Source of the DNA: Bacteroidales bacterium UBA3743
GTDB taxonomy: Bacteria; Bacteroidota; Bacteroidia; Bacteroidales; Paludibacteraceae
Direction of reading: 5' to 3'
Length of the DNA: 64,000 nucleotides
Assembly (NCBI GenBank): GCA_002371265.1
Contig: DFGT01000039.1
Coordinates: 62,001-126,000, forward strand
The position numbers and the translations under genes were made by a program. The notes below the pieces were generated by a model. The model did no database searches and had not been told where the DNA came from. It was given only the letters and a program-made list of their open reading frames with translations. Below, piece after piece: positions 53,891-62,484 of this stretch. Position 1 is the stretch's first letter; every line of letters starts with the position of its first letter.

Positions 53891-53922
53891 CAAAAATATC
53901 TTAAAAAATGTTAAAAGACAAA
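53891..53922 (-). promoter_or_regulatory. Promoter of the acyl-CoA synthetase gene
   Basis: On the minus strand: TTTG (complement of 53919-53922), 20 bases, then TATTTTTG (complement of 53891-53898). Full match. Confidence 0.72.
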
Positions 53923-53955
53923 TTTTGAATAATTAAAGTAGAAACTATGGGCCAT

Positions 53956-54783
53956 TTATTGCCCTATTTGACTGTTAATCGAGCTCTTTTTAGGGCATTC
54001 GTAGTGTTTTTTTACGAAATTGATGGCTGCTTTAGCTGCTCTTTGTTGCGACTCTTTTTTTGAATAACCGTTACCGTTAGCCACAACTTTGCCGTCGATT
54101 TTCACCGCGCATTTGAAGATATGGTTGTTTTCGGCATCCACAACGTCGTCTATAATCTCAAAATCGACATTGATTTTTCTTTTTTGAGACCATTCAAGAA
54201 GCTGGCTCTTGAAATTTTCTGTGGCTTTCTCCAGTTTTTTGACGCTGATGTATTTGGCAAAAATCACGTCGTAGACAAATTTTTTGCACTGTTCGTAGCC
54301 TTTGTCGAGATAGATTGCTCCGATTAAGGCCTCGAATGCGTTGCCATACACGTTAAGGTTGTGGGATGTTGTGTGGATGGGCAGATTCACAAGTTTGTCC
54401 AACCCTATCTCTTTAGCCACGACGTTTAATGTCTCTCTCTTGACAATTTTTGAACGCAGGTTGGTGAGATAGCCTTCGTCACGTGTCTTATAGTTGTTGT
54501 AGAGAAAGTCTGCCACCACAGAGCTTAACACTGCGTCTCCCAAAAACTCCAATCTTTCGTTGTTGCCTTTCCCGTTGGAAGCGAGTTTGTGTCGTAACGC
54601 AAGTTTGTAGTGGTTTATATTAGTGGGTTGGAATCCAAGCATGGCAACCAATTCAGCGGTCTCTGGACTCTGTTCCTCTTCTTGTTCGAATTTTTGATTT
54701 TGATCTGATTCAAATTTAGGTTCTGGCTGAAAATCTTCAATTTCAATTGCAGGAAGGAATTTGCTTATGAACCTTTGCAACAT
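53956..54783 (-). CDS. rnc: Ribonuclease III
   Basis: 275 residues from the ATG at 54783, one base after the fabF stop; an ATG at 54795 inside fabF would add four residues. A low-complexity Glu/Gln stretch (about residues 15-40) precedes the RNase III domain with signature NERLEFLGDAVLSS. The C-terminal double-stranded-RNA-binding domain ends in SQQRAAKAAINFVKKH. Known role: processes rRNA precursors and structured mRNAs. It is the last gene of acpP-fabF-rnc, an order seen in many bacteria. Confidence 0.95.
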   Translation of the reverse strand: MLQRFISKFLPAIEIEDFQPEPKFESDQNQKFEQEEEQSPETAELVAMLGFQPTNINHYKLALRHKLASNGKGNNERLEFLGDAVLSSVVADFLYNNYKTRDEGYLTNLRSKIVKRETLNVVAKEIGLDKLVNLPIHTTSHNLNVYGNAFEALIGAIYLDKGYEQCKKFVYDVIFAKYISVKKLEKATENFKSQLLEWSQKRKINVDFEIIDDVVDAENNHIFKCAVKIDGKVVANGNGYSKKESQQRAAKAAINFVKKHYECPKKSSINSQIGQ

Positions 54784-54784
54784 C

Positions 54785-56047
54785 TTACTCTGCATACCTC
54801 TTAAACACTAAACAAGCATTCTGTCCACCGAATCCGAATGAGTTAGACAAAGCGATGTCGATTTTTCTCTCTTGTGCCTTGTTGAATGTAAATTTCATTT
54901 TGTAGTCGATGTTAGGATCCAAGTCATCTTCACGATGATTGATTGTAGGTGGCACAATATTGTTTTGTATTGCTTTGACGGAGATGATAGACTCCAACGC
55001 GCCGGATGCTCCAAGCAAGTGTCCGGTCATTGTTTTGGTTGAACTGATATTTAGATTGTATGCGTGCTCTCCAAACACTTTCTTGATAGCCTTTATCTCA
55101 CACAGGTCACCCATCGGAGTGGATGTGCCGTGTGCGTTGATGTAATCTATGTCAGACGGATTAATGCCAGCTTCATCAATAGCGTTTTGCATGGCAAGTA
55201 TGGCTCCGGCACCCTCTGGATGAGGCGCTGTGAGGTGGTATGAATCGGATGAAGCCCCATAACCTATGATTTCAGCATAGATTTTAGCCCCTCGTTTGAT
55301 GGCGTGGTTTAAGTCTTCAATCAACAAACAACCCGATCCTTCACCCATAACGAAACCATCACGTGAGCCACTGAATGCTCTTGATGCGGTTTGGTATTCA
55401 TCGTTGTTGGTGGAAAGTGCTCTCATGACTCCGAATCCACCGATCGAACCAGGTGTGATAGCGGCTTCTGTTCCTCCCACCACCATGGCTGTCGCTCTTC
55501 CGATGCGAATCATGTCGTAGGCGGTGCCTATTGCGTTGGCACTGGATGCACAGGCGGAGATGGCACCGAAATTTGGACCTCTAAGACCAAAGTCAATTGA
55601 GACGTGGCCTGACGCAATGTTGCAAAGAATTTTTGGGACGAAGTTTGGACTGAATCTAGGCACTCGGCTCTCGCTTGCATAGAAATCACCGATCTCGTCT
55701 TCGAAGGAAGCCAATCCACCGATGCCGGATGAAATGATTACTCCAATCTTGTCTCTGTCGACTTTGTCTAAATCCAATCCGGAATCAGCCATACACTCAC
55801 GTGCGGCGACTTTGGCAAACTGCACCGAAGGGTCAAGTTTGCGGATCTCTTTCTTCTCGAAGTAATCTGACGGATTGTAATTTTTCACCTCACAGGCAAA
55901 ATGAACTTTGTGTTTGGAGTGGTCAAAATGAGAAATGGGTCCAGCACCACTCACTCCAGCTAACAAATTCTGCCACATTTCTGCTACAGTATTGCCAATT
56001 GGCGTGACTGATCCTAGACCCGTAACGACAACTCTCTTAAAACTCAT
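54785..56047 (-). CDS. fabF: Beta-ketoacyl-ACP synthase II
   Basis: 420 residues. The catalytic triad of this family is visible: nucleophile Cys in AISACASSANAIGT (near 165), His in AHGTSTPMGD (near 305) and His in KTMTGHLLGASGALE (near 340). Known reaction: condenses acyl-ACP with malonyl-ACP, including elongation of palmitoleoyl-ACP. It starts 23 bases after acpP and is followed directly by rnc. Confidence 0.97.
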   Translation of the reverse strand: MSFKRVVVTGLGSVTPIGNTVAEMWQNLLAGVSGAGPISHFDHSKHKVHFACEVKNYNPSDYFEKKEIRKLDPSVQFAKVAARECMADSGLDLDKVDRDKIGVIISSGIGGLASFEDEIGDFYASESRVPRFSPNFVPKILCNIASGHVSIDFGLRGPNFGAISACASSANAIGTAYDMIRIGRATAMVVGGTEAAITPGSIGGFGVMRALSTNNDEYQTASRAFSGSRDGFVMGEGSGCLLIEDLNHAIKRGAKIYAEIIGYGASSDSYHLTAPHPEGAGAILAMQNAIDEAGINPSDIDYINAHGTSTPMGDLCEIKAIKKVFGEHAYNLNISSTKTMTGHLLGASGALESIISVKAIQNNIVPPTINHREDDLDPNIDYKMKFTFNKAQERKIDIALSNSFGFGGQNACLVFKRYAE

Positions 56048-56070
56048 TTGTCCTTAGAGATGTTTTTTTC

Positions 56071-56313
56071 TTACTTTGCGTTTGCTGTCAAGAAGTCGAT
56101 TGCCTCACCTACAGTAGTGATGCTCTCTGCCTTATCCTCAGGAATTTCAGTACCGAAAGCTTTCTCGAACTCCATGATCAACTCTACAGTGTCAAGAGAA
56201 TCAGCTCCTAAATCGTTAGTGAAGCTTGCCTCACGAGTTACCTCAGACTCTTCAACACCTAGCTTCTCAACGATGATAGCCTTTACTTTTTCTTCAACTT
56301 CAGCTGTTGACAT
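56071..56313 (-). CDS. acpP: Acyl carrier protein
   Basis: 80 residues, acidic, with the 4'-phosphopantetheine attachment Ser39 in GADSLDTVEL. Normal length for AcpP. It carries growing acyl chains in fatty-acid synthesis; coaD at 31367 acts upstream in the supply of its prosthetic group. First gene of acpP-fabF-rnc, divergent from purN. An imperfect -7 (TTCCTTTG on the minus strand) lies about 50 bases upstream. Confidence 0.97.
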   Translation of the reverse strand: MSTAEVEEKVKAIIVEKLGVEESEVTREASFTNDLGADSLDTVELIMEFEKAFGTEIPEDKAESITTVGEAIDFLTANAK

Positions 56314-56408
56314 AACTTTAAAAATTTAGTTAACGAATAAAATTTTATTTTTTTCGACTGCAAAGGAATAAAAAATTAGTGACTTTTATGTGTTTTCCGC
56401 CATGTTTT

Positions 56409-56441
56409 TTTGATTTTAGATGCAAAAAAGTGTTATTTTTG
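56409..56441 (+). promoter_or_regulatory. Promoter of purN
   Basis: TTTG (56409-56412), 21 bases, then TATTTTTG (56434-56441). The spacing is slightly long. The ATG follows at 56463. Confidence 0.55.
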
Positions 56442-56462
56442 CACCCAACATATTTAATATAG

Positions 56463-57026
56463 ATGAAAAATATAGCGATTTTAGCATCTGGATCAGGTTC
56501 CAATGCTGAAAATATTGTGAATTACTTCAAGGACAGAAAGGATATTTCTTTTAAGATTTATTCGAATAAGAAGGATGCTTTCGTTTTGGAGAGAGCAAAA
56601 CGTTTGGGCGTTCCATATGAAAGTTTTTTGAAGAGTGAGCTTGAAGACGGTACTTTATTGAGTAAGTTGACAGCTGAAAAGGTTGATTTCGTGGTGTTGG
56701 CAGGATTTTTGTTGAAGATTCCAGATGAGATGTTGACGGTGTTCCCTGACAAAATTGTCAATATACATCCTTCTTTGCTTCCAAAATACGGTGGTAAGGG
56801 CATGTATGGAATGAAGGTTCACGAGGCTGTTGTGGCTGCTGGAGAAAAGGAATCCGGAATCACAATCCATATCATCGACGACCATTATGATGAGGGTAGT
56901 GTGGTGTTCCAGACTACTGTTCCTGTGCTTCCAACTGATACTCCGGAAGACGTTGCTCACAAAGTTCATGAGTTGGAATACAAATATTTCCCTCAAGTGA
57001 TTGATGAGATGATTTCTAAATTGTAA
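56463..57026 (+). CDS. purN: Phosphoribosylglycinamide formyltransferase
   Basis: 187 residues. N-terminal SGSGSNAENIVNYF binds the phosphate of GAR. The catalytic Asn and His lie in NIHPSLLPKYGG and the Asp in IHIIDDHYDEG. Known reaction: 10-formyl-THF-dependent formylation of GAR, third step of purine synthesis. A single-gene unit with a bidirectional terminator 20 bases after the stop. Confidence 0.96.
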   Translation: MKNIAILASGSGSNAENIVNYFKDRKDISFKIYSNKKDAFVLERAKRLGVPYESFLKSELEDGTLLSKLTAEKVDFVVLAGFLLKIPDEMLTVFPDKIVNIHPSLLPKYGGKGMYGMKVHEAVVAAGEKESGITIHIIDDHYDEGSVVFQTTVPVLPTDTPEDVAHKVHELEYKYFPQVIDEMISKL

Positions 57027-57046
57027 TTGAATATCAATATTATAAC

Positions 57047-57076
57047 AAAAAAAGACGCAGAAATGCGTCTTTTTTT
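57047..57076. terminator. Bidirectional terminator after purN
   Basis: AAAAAAAGACGCA (57047-57059), GAAA loop, TGCGTCTTTTTTT (57064-57076): perfect stem with A- and T-runs, usable from both strands. The inner arm again has the AGACGC/GCGTCT sequence. Confidence 0.9.
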
Positions 57077-57159
57077 GTATCGTATAAAATGGTGATTAAA
57101 GTATTTCTCCTCAACCATCCACTCTTCATTCTTAACACTTCACTCTTAATTCTTAAAAA

Positions 57160-57942
57160 TCAATGTGTCTTCACCTCTGCATCTGATCCTGCATTAGGCT
57201 CTTTGATTGTGCCTTTCTTGCTCTCTTTCTCCTGGTACGCTTCAGCACGTTTCTTGTTAATTTCCTCTGCATTCTGCAACACTCCGTTAGAGAAGATCAA
57301 AGTTTCGATGACTTCGCCTTTCTCATCGTATGTCACCCAGTTGCCTTCACGTTTGTCGTTCTTGTGCATTCCAGTCTCCACAATCTTGTCTGTGCCGTCG
57401 TATGCCACATACTTGCCATCCTTCAATCCGTTGACATACTCCACTGTGTAGTACAGTTTGCCGTCGCCAAGATAGAATTTGGCTGTGCCGTGGATCTTGC
57501 CGTCGACATATGGAATCTCCTCCATCATTATGCCGTCTTTGTTGAACGACTTCTTCATTCCATGCTTCTTGCCCTCTTTGTAGTTCTCTTCCAAAGTCAG
57601 TTTACCTTTGTTGTAAAACTCCCACTTGCCATCTTTCTCTTTGCCCACGTAAGATCCCTGTGATGAGATAGTTATTCCGTCTGGCTCATAGAACACGGCT
57701 TTGCTGTGGTTCGCGTCGATGTAGGTCTGCACACATTGAGGTTTTCCATTCTCATAGAAATGGTGGAAATCTCCCACTGGCACGTCGTCTTTGAAATTGC
57801 CGACGTATTTAGGATTGCCGTTGGGGTAGAACTTGCCCCATTCTCCCTGTTTCTTGCCTTTTTTGTCAGTCTTGTTCTGCGGCTCGGCCATGGCTACAGT
57901 CGCCACGCACGACAATGCTATCAAAAAATATTTTGCTGTCAT
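57160..57942 (-). CDS. Exported MORN/YwqK-repeat protein
   Basis: 260 residues. A signal peptide ends at VAMAEP. At least seven MORN-like units of about 23 residues follow (WGKFYPNGNPKYVGNFKDDVP, GDFHHFYENGKPQC, HGMKKSFNKDGIMMEEIPY, HGTAKFYLGDGKLYYTVEY and so on). Such repeats are annotated in databases as YwqK-type antitoxins, but an exported location makes that unlikely here; an envelope role is more plausible. It starts three bases after xseB and probably shares its transcript. Confidence 0.82.
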   Translation of the reverse strand: MTAKYFLIALSCVATVAMAEPQNKTDKKGKKQGEWGKFYPNGNPKYVGNFKDDVPVGDFHHFYENGKPQCVQTYIDANHSKAVFYEPDGITISSQGSYVGKEKDGKWEFYNKGKLTLEENYKEGKKHGMKKSFNKDGIMMEEIPYVDGKIHGTAKFYLGDGKLYYTVEYVNGLKDGKYVAYDGTDKIVETGMHKNDKREGNWVTYDEKGEVIETLIFSNGVLQNAEEINKKRAEAYQEKESKKGTIKEPNAGSDAEVKTH

Positions 57943-57945
57943 ATC

Positions 57946-58146
57946 TTATTTCGAATTTAGTTCATTAAACACTTTTTCGATATGCTCATTGGTGGTCTTC
58001 ACATAGTTTCTGCAAAAAGAGATCAGTTCGGATGCCCTTTTCACTTTCGCTTGAAGCTCATCAATGGAAATTTCGCCGTTTTCTGCGGCTGCTACGATAG
58101 AGTTCAGCTCTTCGTATGCCTCAGTGTATGTCAGTTTTTCTTTCAT
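57946..58146 (-). CDS. xseB: Exodeoxyribonuclease VII small subunit
   Basis: 66 residues, with LTYTEAYEELNSIVAAAENGEISIDELQAKVKRASELI, the conserved helical hairpin of XseB. Known role: several small subunits bind one XseA and make the active enzyme that degrades single-stranded DNA. It follows xseA by 51 bases. Confidence 0.95.
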   Translation of the reverse strand: MKEKLTYTEAYEELNSIVAAAENGEISIDELQAKVKRASELISFCRNYVKTTNEHIEKVFNELNSK

Positions 58147-58197
58147 ATCTTATTTTTTATGTTTAGTTGCCAACTTTCATCAGCCATAAGCCATCCG

Positions 58198-59694
58198 TTA
58201 TAAGCCAGCAATCTCGTCGACGGTGCTCGTGATTCTTCCGTCTGAGCAAATAGTCTCGATTTTGTCGCCGTTTTTCAAAGTGGAGATAGAAATCGGTTTG
58301 CCGTCCTTCAAAGTTAAGGAATATCCTCGTTTGAAAGCTTCTTCTGGCGAAATACTTTTGATTTTTTGCTCCAGCAGGTCGAAAATCGATAATTTTTGTG
58401 AGATTGAGAATCTTACGGCCCTTGAAATAGAATCTTGTTTCGACGTGATGGTTCGCAACGTGTCGTTTGCCAGTCGTTTTGCAGAAATCTGTAGACGGTA
58501 GGCAGACGAGTCGATTTTTTGTTTCTCGATATTGGTGGCTGTCTTTGCCTTAGCCGACAGAAATTCAGTGATTTGAGTCAGAGTCTGTTTTTCTTTGTCC
58601 AACGTCGACGTCGCATATGCAGACAGCCTTTGTGAACAGTCCTCCACATTTTTCCATGCGGAATCGATGGCGTGGATGAGGTAGTCGGCCACTGCTGTCG
58701 GGGTCTTTAGCTCCAGGTTGGCTACTATGTCCACCACGCTAGTGTCTTTCGTATGACCGATTCCTGCCAATACAGGTAATGGAAACAGTGCCACTTCTCT
58801 TGCCACTGCGTAGTCGTCGAACGCTTTCAGATCCATCTCGCTTCCGCCTCCACGGATGATGACTACGGCGTCGAAGATGGCCCCGTCTTGACATGTATGT
58901 TTGTTTTGAGACGCACGACCGTTTTGAGACGCACGTCCGTTTTGACATGTATGTCCGTTTTGACATGTATGTCCGTTTTGACATGTATGTCCGTTTTGAG
59001 ACGCACGTCCGTTTTGAGACGCACGTCCGTTTTGAGACGCACGTCCGTTTTGAGACGCACGTCCGTGCGTCTCTACGTCATTTTTGATTTGCAATAATGC
59101 ATCGATGACACTTTGTGGCGATTTCTCTCCTTGCATCAACGCCGGATATAGGGCGGTGTAGAACTTGTATCCTAATGGATTGTTAGTGAGCTGATTGATG
59201 AAATCCTGATAGCCGGCAGCGGATGCAGAACTTATCACTGCTATTTTCTGAGGAACGATTGACAATCGGAGCTTTTTATTGTTCTCGATTATGCCTTCTT
59301 GGGCAAGTCTGTTGATCGTTTCCTGTCTGCGTAGCACGATTTCGCCGAGTGTGTAACGAGGCTCGATTCCTACGATGTTGAGGCTGAATCCGAATTCTGA
59401 GTGAAAGTTAGGAGCTGCGAGCACTTGGACTCTCATGCCGGAGCATAGTTGCAATCCCGTCTGCTGGAAAAATTTTACAGACAGTGAATCAAATGTGTTT
59501 TTCCAGATTGTGGCTCTGCATTTTGCGATGATTCTTCCCGACGCGTCTGTTTCTGCCAAAGTGAGGTAGCAGTGCCCACGATAGCTGATCTCGGCTATTT
59601 CCGCACATGTCCAGTATGGACCAGCCAAATTTCTTTGGATGGTGCGGCTGACGGCATTCAGCACTTCGGATAATGAGAATATTTCTTCCTCCAT
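58198..59694 (-). CDS. xseA: Exodeoxyribonuclease VII large subunit carrying an in-frame hexapeptide-repeat insert
   Basis: 498 residues against about 400-450 for most homologues. OB domain at about 1-110. The catalytic region has PQKIAVISSASAAGYQDF, VVIIRGGGSEMDLKAFDDY and VLAGIGHTKDTSVVD in order. Between residues about 210 and 271 an insert of ten six-residue units interrupts it: seven RASQN-type and HTCQN-type blocks with three variants, encoded by 18-base units. The insert keeps frame and sits just before the strand leading to the RGGG motif, apparently a surface loop. Co-transcribed with pdxK and xseB. Activity is probably kept, since all motifs are intact. Confidence 0.95.
   Translation of the reverse strand: MEEEIFSLSEVLNAVSRTIQRNLAGPYWTCAEIAEISYRGHCYLTLAETDASGRIIAKCRATIWKNTFDSLSVKFFQQTGLQLCSGMRVQVLAAPNFHSEFGFSLNIVGIEPRYTLGEIVLRRQETINRLAQEGIIENNKKLRLSIVPQKIAVISSASAAGYQDFINQLTNNPLGYKFYTALYPALMQGEKSPQSVIDALLQIKNDVETHGRASQNGRASQNGRASQNGRASQNGHTCQNGHTCQNGHTCQNGRASQNGRASQNKHTCQDGAIFDAVVIIRGGGSEMDLKAFDDYAVAREVALFPLPVLAGIGHTKDTSVVDIVANLELKTPTAVADYLIHAIDSAWKNVEDCSQRLSAYATSTLDKEKQTLTQITEFLSAKAKTATNIEKQKIDSSAYRLQISAKRLANDTLRTITSKQDSISRAVRFSISQKLSIFDLLEQKIKSISPEEAFKRGYSLTLKDGKPISISTLKNGDKIETICSDGRITSTVDEIAGL
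58882..59067. repeat. Ten-unit 18 bp tandem repeat inside xseA, related to the intergenic GAGACG element
   Basis: On the plus strand the units are gttttgagacgcacgtcc and gttttgacatgtatgtcc, in a mixed order; the array closes at 59067-59080 with gtgcgtctctacg. This is the same palindrome ending as in the array near 40.47 and 40.59 kb. Two unit types alternate in blocks (two, then three, then four), showing unequal crossing-over or slippage. Confidence 0.9.
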
Positions 59695-59720
59695 GTCGGG
59701 TCGTTTGTAAAATCAATACT

Positions 59721-60560
59721 TTATTGAATCATCTTTATCAATTCAGGCAATGCTTTTTCAAAACGCACTCCATACCAGTGTGCAGTGTCACCTTCTGTGG
59801 TCTTGATGGCTGCAACGGTGTAGTCGACGGCGATTCTTGCGGCTTCTTCAAGACTTTTGCCAAGGAAATATGCTCCGCTGAATGTGCTTGAGAAGATGTC
59901 GCCGGTGCCATGGTATATTCCGGGAATTCTCGGACGTGAACAGATGGAGATTTTGTCGGTTTCGGCATTGTATATCGCTACACCCTGTTCTCCTTCTTTC
60001 ATTTCCACTCCTGTCATTACAATATTTTTAGCTCCTATCTTGCGTAGCCCGGCAATCACATGCTCCACATATTCCATGGTGTGGCCAGTGACGTGGAATT
60101 CTTCACCAAGCATGAAAGCACATTCTGTGATGTTTGGCAGAATCACATCTGCTTTTGCACAGAATTTTTTCATGCTATCCACGAACTCTTGATTGAATCC
60201 GGCGTAGAGTTTTCCATGGTCTCCCATGACCGGGTCGACGATGAGTTTTGCATCGTCTGTTTTTGTCTCGTTGTATATGTCGAGAATATATTGCAGTTGT
60301 TTTGCTGAACCAACATAGCCAGTGTAGATGGCTCCAAATCTGATGCCTTCTTTTTTCCAGTGTTCCTTGATGGCTGGCAAATCCTCTGTCAGATCACGGA
60401 ATGTGTATCCTTTGAATCCTCCGGTATGTGTGGAAAGGACTGCCGACGGTAGTACAGCCGTCTCAATTCCCATTGCCGACAGGATAGGCAGAGCTACCGT
60501 CAGTGAACATTGTCCGACGCAGGATATGTCTTGTATCGTCAAAATTCGTTTTTGGTTCAT
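59721..60560 (-). CDS. pdxK: Pyridoxal/pyridoxine kinase
   Basis: 279 residues from the ATG at 60560 (MNQKRILTIQDISCVGQCSL); the longer frame starts within repeat sequence. Family motifs: LSTHTGGF near residue 47, PVMGDHGKLYAG near 125, and the ATP-binding GTGDIFSSTFSGAYF near 220. Known reaction: ATP-dependent phosphorylation of vitamin B6 vitamers for PLP supply. The symbol could equally be pdxY. First gene of pdxK-xseA-xseB-MORN. Confidence 0.9.
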   Translation of the reverse strand: MNQKRILTIQDISCVGQCSLTVALPILSAMGIETAVLPSAVLSTHTGGFKGYTFRDLTEDLPAIKEHWKKEGIRFGAIYTGYVGSAKQLQYILDIYNETKTDDAKLIVDPVMGDHGKLYAGFNQEFVDSMKKFCAKADVILPNITECAFMLGEEFHVTGHTMEYVEHVIAGLRKIGAKNIVMTGVEMKEGEQGVAIYNAETDKISICSRPRIPGIYHGTGDIFSSTFSGAYFLGKSLEEAARIAVDYTVAAIKTTEGDTAHWYGVRFEKALPELIKMIQ

Positions 60561-60731
60561 TGTATATGTGGTTTTGTTTGGCGTTTTATGTTGTGGTGTT
60601 GCGCAACGTCGTAGCGTTTGCACGCTACGTTGGAATGCGTCGTGTTGTAGCGACGCTATGCTGGGTTGCGTAGAGCTTACGCACTACGCTGGGATATGTC
60701 GTGCCTTTGGCACTGGCGTTGGCACGCTATG
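60561..60731. repeat. Degenerate palindromic repeat array
   Basis: About five units of roughly 30 bases of the type cgtcgtagcgtttgcacgctacgttggaatg, each with a gtagcg...cgctac arm pair. Later units are more diverged and their last part runs into the 3' end of folB. No gene fits here. Confidence 0.75.
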
Positions 60732-61112
60732 CTATGGTATGTCGCACCTACGGTGTTTTCTCACAATTACCTCCGCGGATTCCACTTGTCCTGCCATTGG
60801 AGGATTCAGTTTGGCGACAGACACTTCTGCCTCCTCCACTTGTGTGAATGTATGGAATAACCTGTCGACGATGCTTTCTGCCACTGTCTCGATGAGAATA
60901 CGTTGCTTATGCATCTCTTCTCTGACGATGTCGTTGATCTCCGCATAGTTGATCGTCTTTGTCAGATCGTCGTCTTTTGCGGCGTCTCCCCAATCTGCCT
61001 TCACTTCCACATTGACTATATAATCTGATCCGACAATGTTTTCTGTCGGAATGGCTCCGTGGAATGCGTGGATACGGATGTTGTTGAGGCGGATCAATCG
61101 GATTGATTTCAT
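60732..61112 (-). CDS. folB: Dihydroneopterin aldolase
   Basis: 126 residues, slightly longer than usual. Core motifs: IHAFHGAIPTEN, VEVKADWGDAAKDDDLTKTINYAEI, ILIETVAESIVDRLFHTF, VSVAKLNPPMAGQVE. Known reaction: 7,8-dihydroneopterin to 6-hydroxymethyl-7,8-dihydropterin in folate synthesis. The last residues (RKHRRCDIP) are encoded by the start of the adjacent repeat array, so the C-terminus looks altered by the repeat. The start overlaps the rsmD stop (ATGA). Confidence 0.92.
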   Translation of the reverse strand: MKSIRLIRLNNIRIHAFHGAIPTENIVGSDYIVNVEVKADWGDAAKDDDLTKTINYAEINDIVREEMHKQRILIETVAESIVDRLFHTFTQVEEAEVSVAKLNPPMAGQVESAEVIVRKHRRCDIP

Positions 61113-61642
61113 CTGAAGAAACTGAAATTGACGTGTCCGTAGTTGCGGTGGTGGAAGAAATGCTCGTCGTCGCTGAAATCAAAATCTTTAGGATGCTCCA
61201 AAATAAGCATTCCGTCTTCTGACAGCAATCCTAAATCTGCCACCAATTGAGGTATTTCCTTCAGTCGTTCGTGCGAGTATGGAGGATCGGCAAATATGAT
61301 GTCATACTTGCGTCCGCATTTCTCGATAAACTTGAAACTGTCACCTTTGATTATCTCCCAAGCGTCTTTGAGATTAAATTCGTCTCTTGTCTTTCGAATG
61401 AAATTGTAATTTATCTGATTCATCTCAATGAGTGTCACATCAGTACACCCTCTGGAGATGAATTCCAAACTGATACTTCCTGTTCCTCCAAACATGTCAA
61501 GTACGGTAACCTGTTCAAAATCAACTTCATTATTGAGAATGTTGAACAGCCCTTCTTTGGCAATGTCTGTTGTGGGACGTGCCTTCAGGTTTGCCGGAGG
61601 TGATAAACGTCTGCCCTTTAAGTAACCACTTATTATACGCAT
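61109..61642 (-). CDS. rsmD: 16S rRNA (guanine966-N2)-methyltransferase RsmD
   Basis: 177 residues. Starts MRIISGYLKGRRLSPP as RsmD does. SAM motif VLDMFGGTGSISLEFISRG, catalytic ADPPYSHERL. Known reaction: m2G966 in 16S rRNA. It overlaps the DUF3822 gene by ten bases upstream and folB by four downstream, so the three are coupled. Confidence 0.95.
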   Translation of the reverse strand: MRIISGYLKGRRLSPPANLKARPTTDIAKEGLFNILNNEVDFEQVTVLDMFGGTGSISLEFISRGCTDVTLIEMNQINYNFIRKTRDEFNLKDAWEIIKGDSFKFIEKCGRKYDIIFADPPYSHERLKEIPQLVADLGLLSEDGMLILEHPKDFDFSDDEHFFHHRNYGHVNFSFFR

Positions 61643-62475
61643 ATCGGTAGTTGATAGATGGTTAAAAACTGATGTTTGTTCTTTATGCTTGAGAATGCTG
61701 ATTTCTCCACTATTCCTTTCGGTGTGGCGGAAAATTCAATTTTTGCAATGTATCTTGCAAGATGGTCAACGACAGCTGAGTTTTCATCAACCTCTCCGCT
61801 CACTACACATTTGACATCGTATTGGTCGATATGGTAGTTGTCCATCAGTCCAAGCACGAAAAACAGAAACTCGTCTGCGGTTTGGTATTGGAAAATGTTT
61901 GCAAGTTTCAGTTTGCCTCCTTCAATGTATATCACATCCACGGAAGATGTGCGGATGTTGAGGTGAAGGTATGAGCCTTTGCATTTTTTGCTGTTGAACA
62001 TGGCGTTGAAGAGCAAAGGCATCATCTGACTGTGGATTGTCGCGTTTGGCTTGTTGCGACGGATGGTCTCCTCATGTCGCTGAGGTACAGTGTAGACGAC
62101 GGAGATTTCATTTGTAGGCAATGTGTCTGTCAGCACCGTCGCTCCGTCCACATTTCCAAAATTCAGTTCGGCAATCTTCTTCTCTTCCACATCTTCCAGC
62201 AATGGAGTGGGGAAGAGTGTGAATTGTTGTGTCTCGTAGACGATGTGAGTCTTGAGATATTCAGCCGCCAACACGTTGTTTGATTTGCATTCGTCGGCAA
62301 AAATATCTATTCCATGACGGTTGCTGTCGATTATCTTGGTCATATACAGCAACTTGTTGTCTTTTGGGTCGGACACAACAAAACAAAGTCCATCCGGCAA
62401 AATGCGGATGGACAATATTTTGCTATAACTGTTAGCTGCGTCGAAATTACGAATTGAATATTCTTTTCTCTGCAT
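61633..62475 (-). CDS. DUF3822 family protein
   Basis: 280 residues. It begins with SYSKILSIRILPDGLCFVVSD and contains the segment TVLTDTLPTNEISVVYTVP and LKLANIFQYQTADEFLFFVLGLMDNYHIDQYD, as in the Bacteroidota DUF3822 family. It has an actin-like ATPase-type fold pattern, but no motif is certain. Found next to rsmD in this phylum, which suggests a role in ribosome or pilus-like assembly; the function is unknown. Confidence 0.85.
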   Translation of the reverse strand: MQRKEYSIRNFDAANSYSKILSIRILPDGLCFVVSDPKDNKLLYMTKIIDSNRHGIDIFADECKSNNVLAAEYLKTHIVYETQQFTLFPTPLLEDVEEKKIAELNFGNVDGATVLTDTLPTNEISVVYTVPQRHEETIRRNKPNATIHSQMMPLLFNAMFNSKKCKGSYLHLNIRTSSVDVIYIEGGKLKLANIFQYQTADEFLFFVLGLMDNYHIDQYDVKCVVSGEVDENSAVVDHLARYIAKIEFSATPKGIVEKSAFSSIKNKHQFLTIYQLPICV

Positions 62476-62484
62476 CTTATGCTA

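Noticed and set aside
57160..57942. MORN-repeat protein as a toxin-antitoxin component
   Set aside because: It has a signal peptide and no toxin partner; it follows xseB in an operon-like layout.
58882..59080. Possible assembly error or frameshift in xseA
   Set aside because: The frame is kept exactly through ten units and all catalytic motifs follow in frame, so an in-frame insert is the simpler reading; copy number may still be wrong.
58739..59097. Repeat-rich small frames on both strands over the xseA insert
   Set aside because: An 18-base repeat keeps all six frames open; only the frame continuous with conserved XseA motifs is credible.
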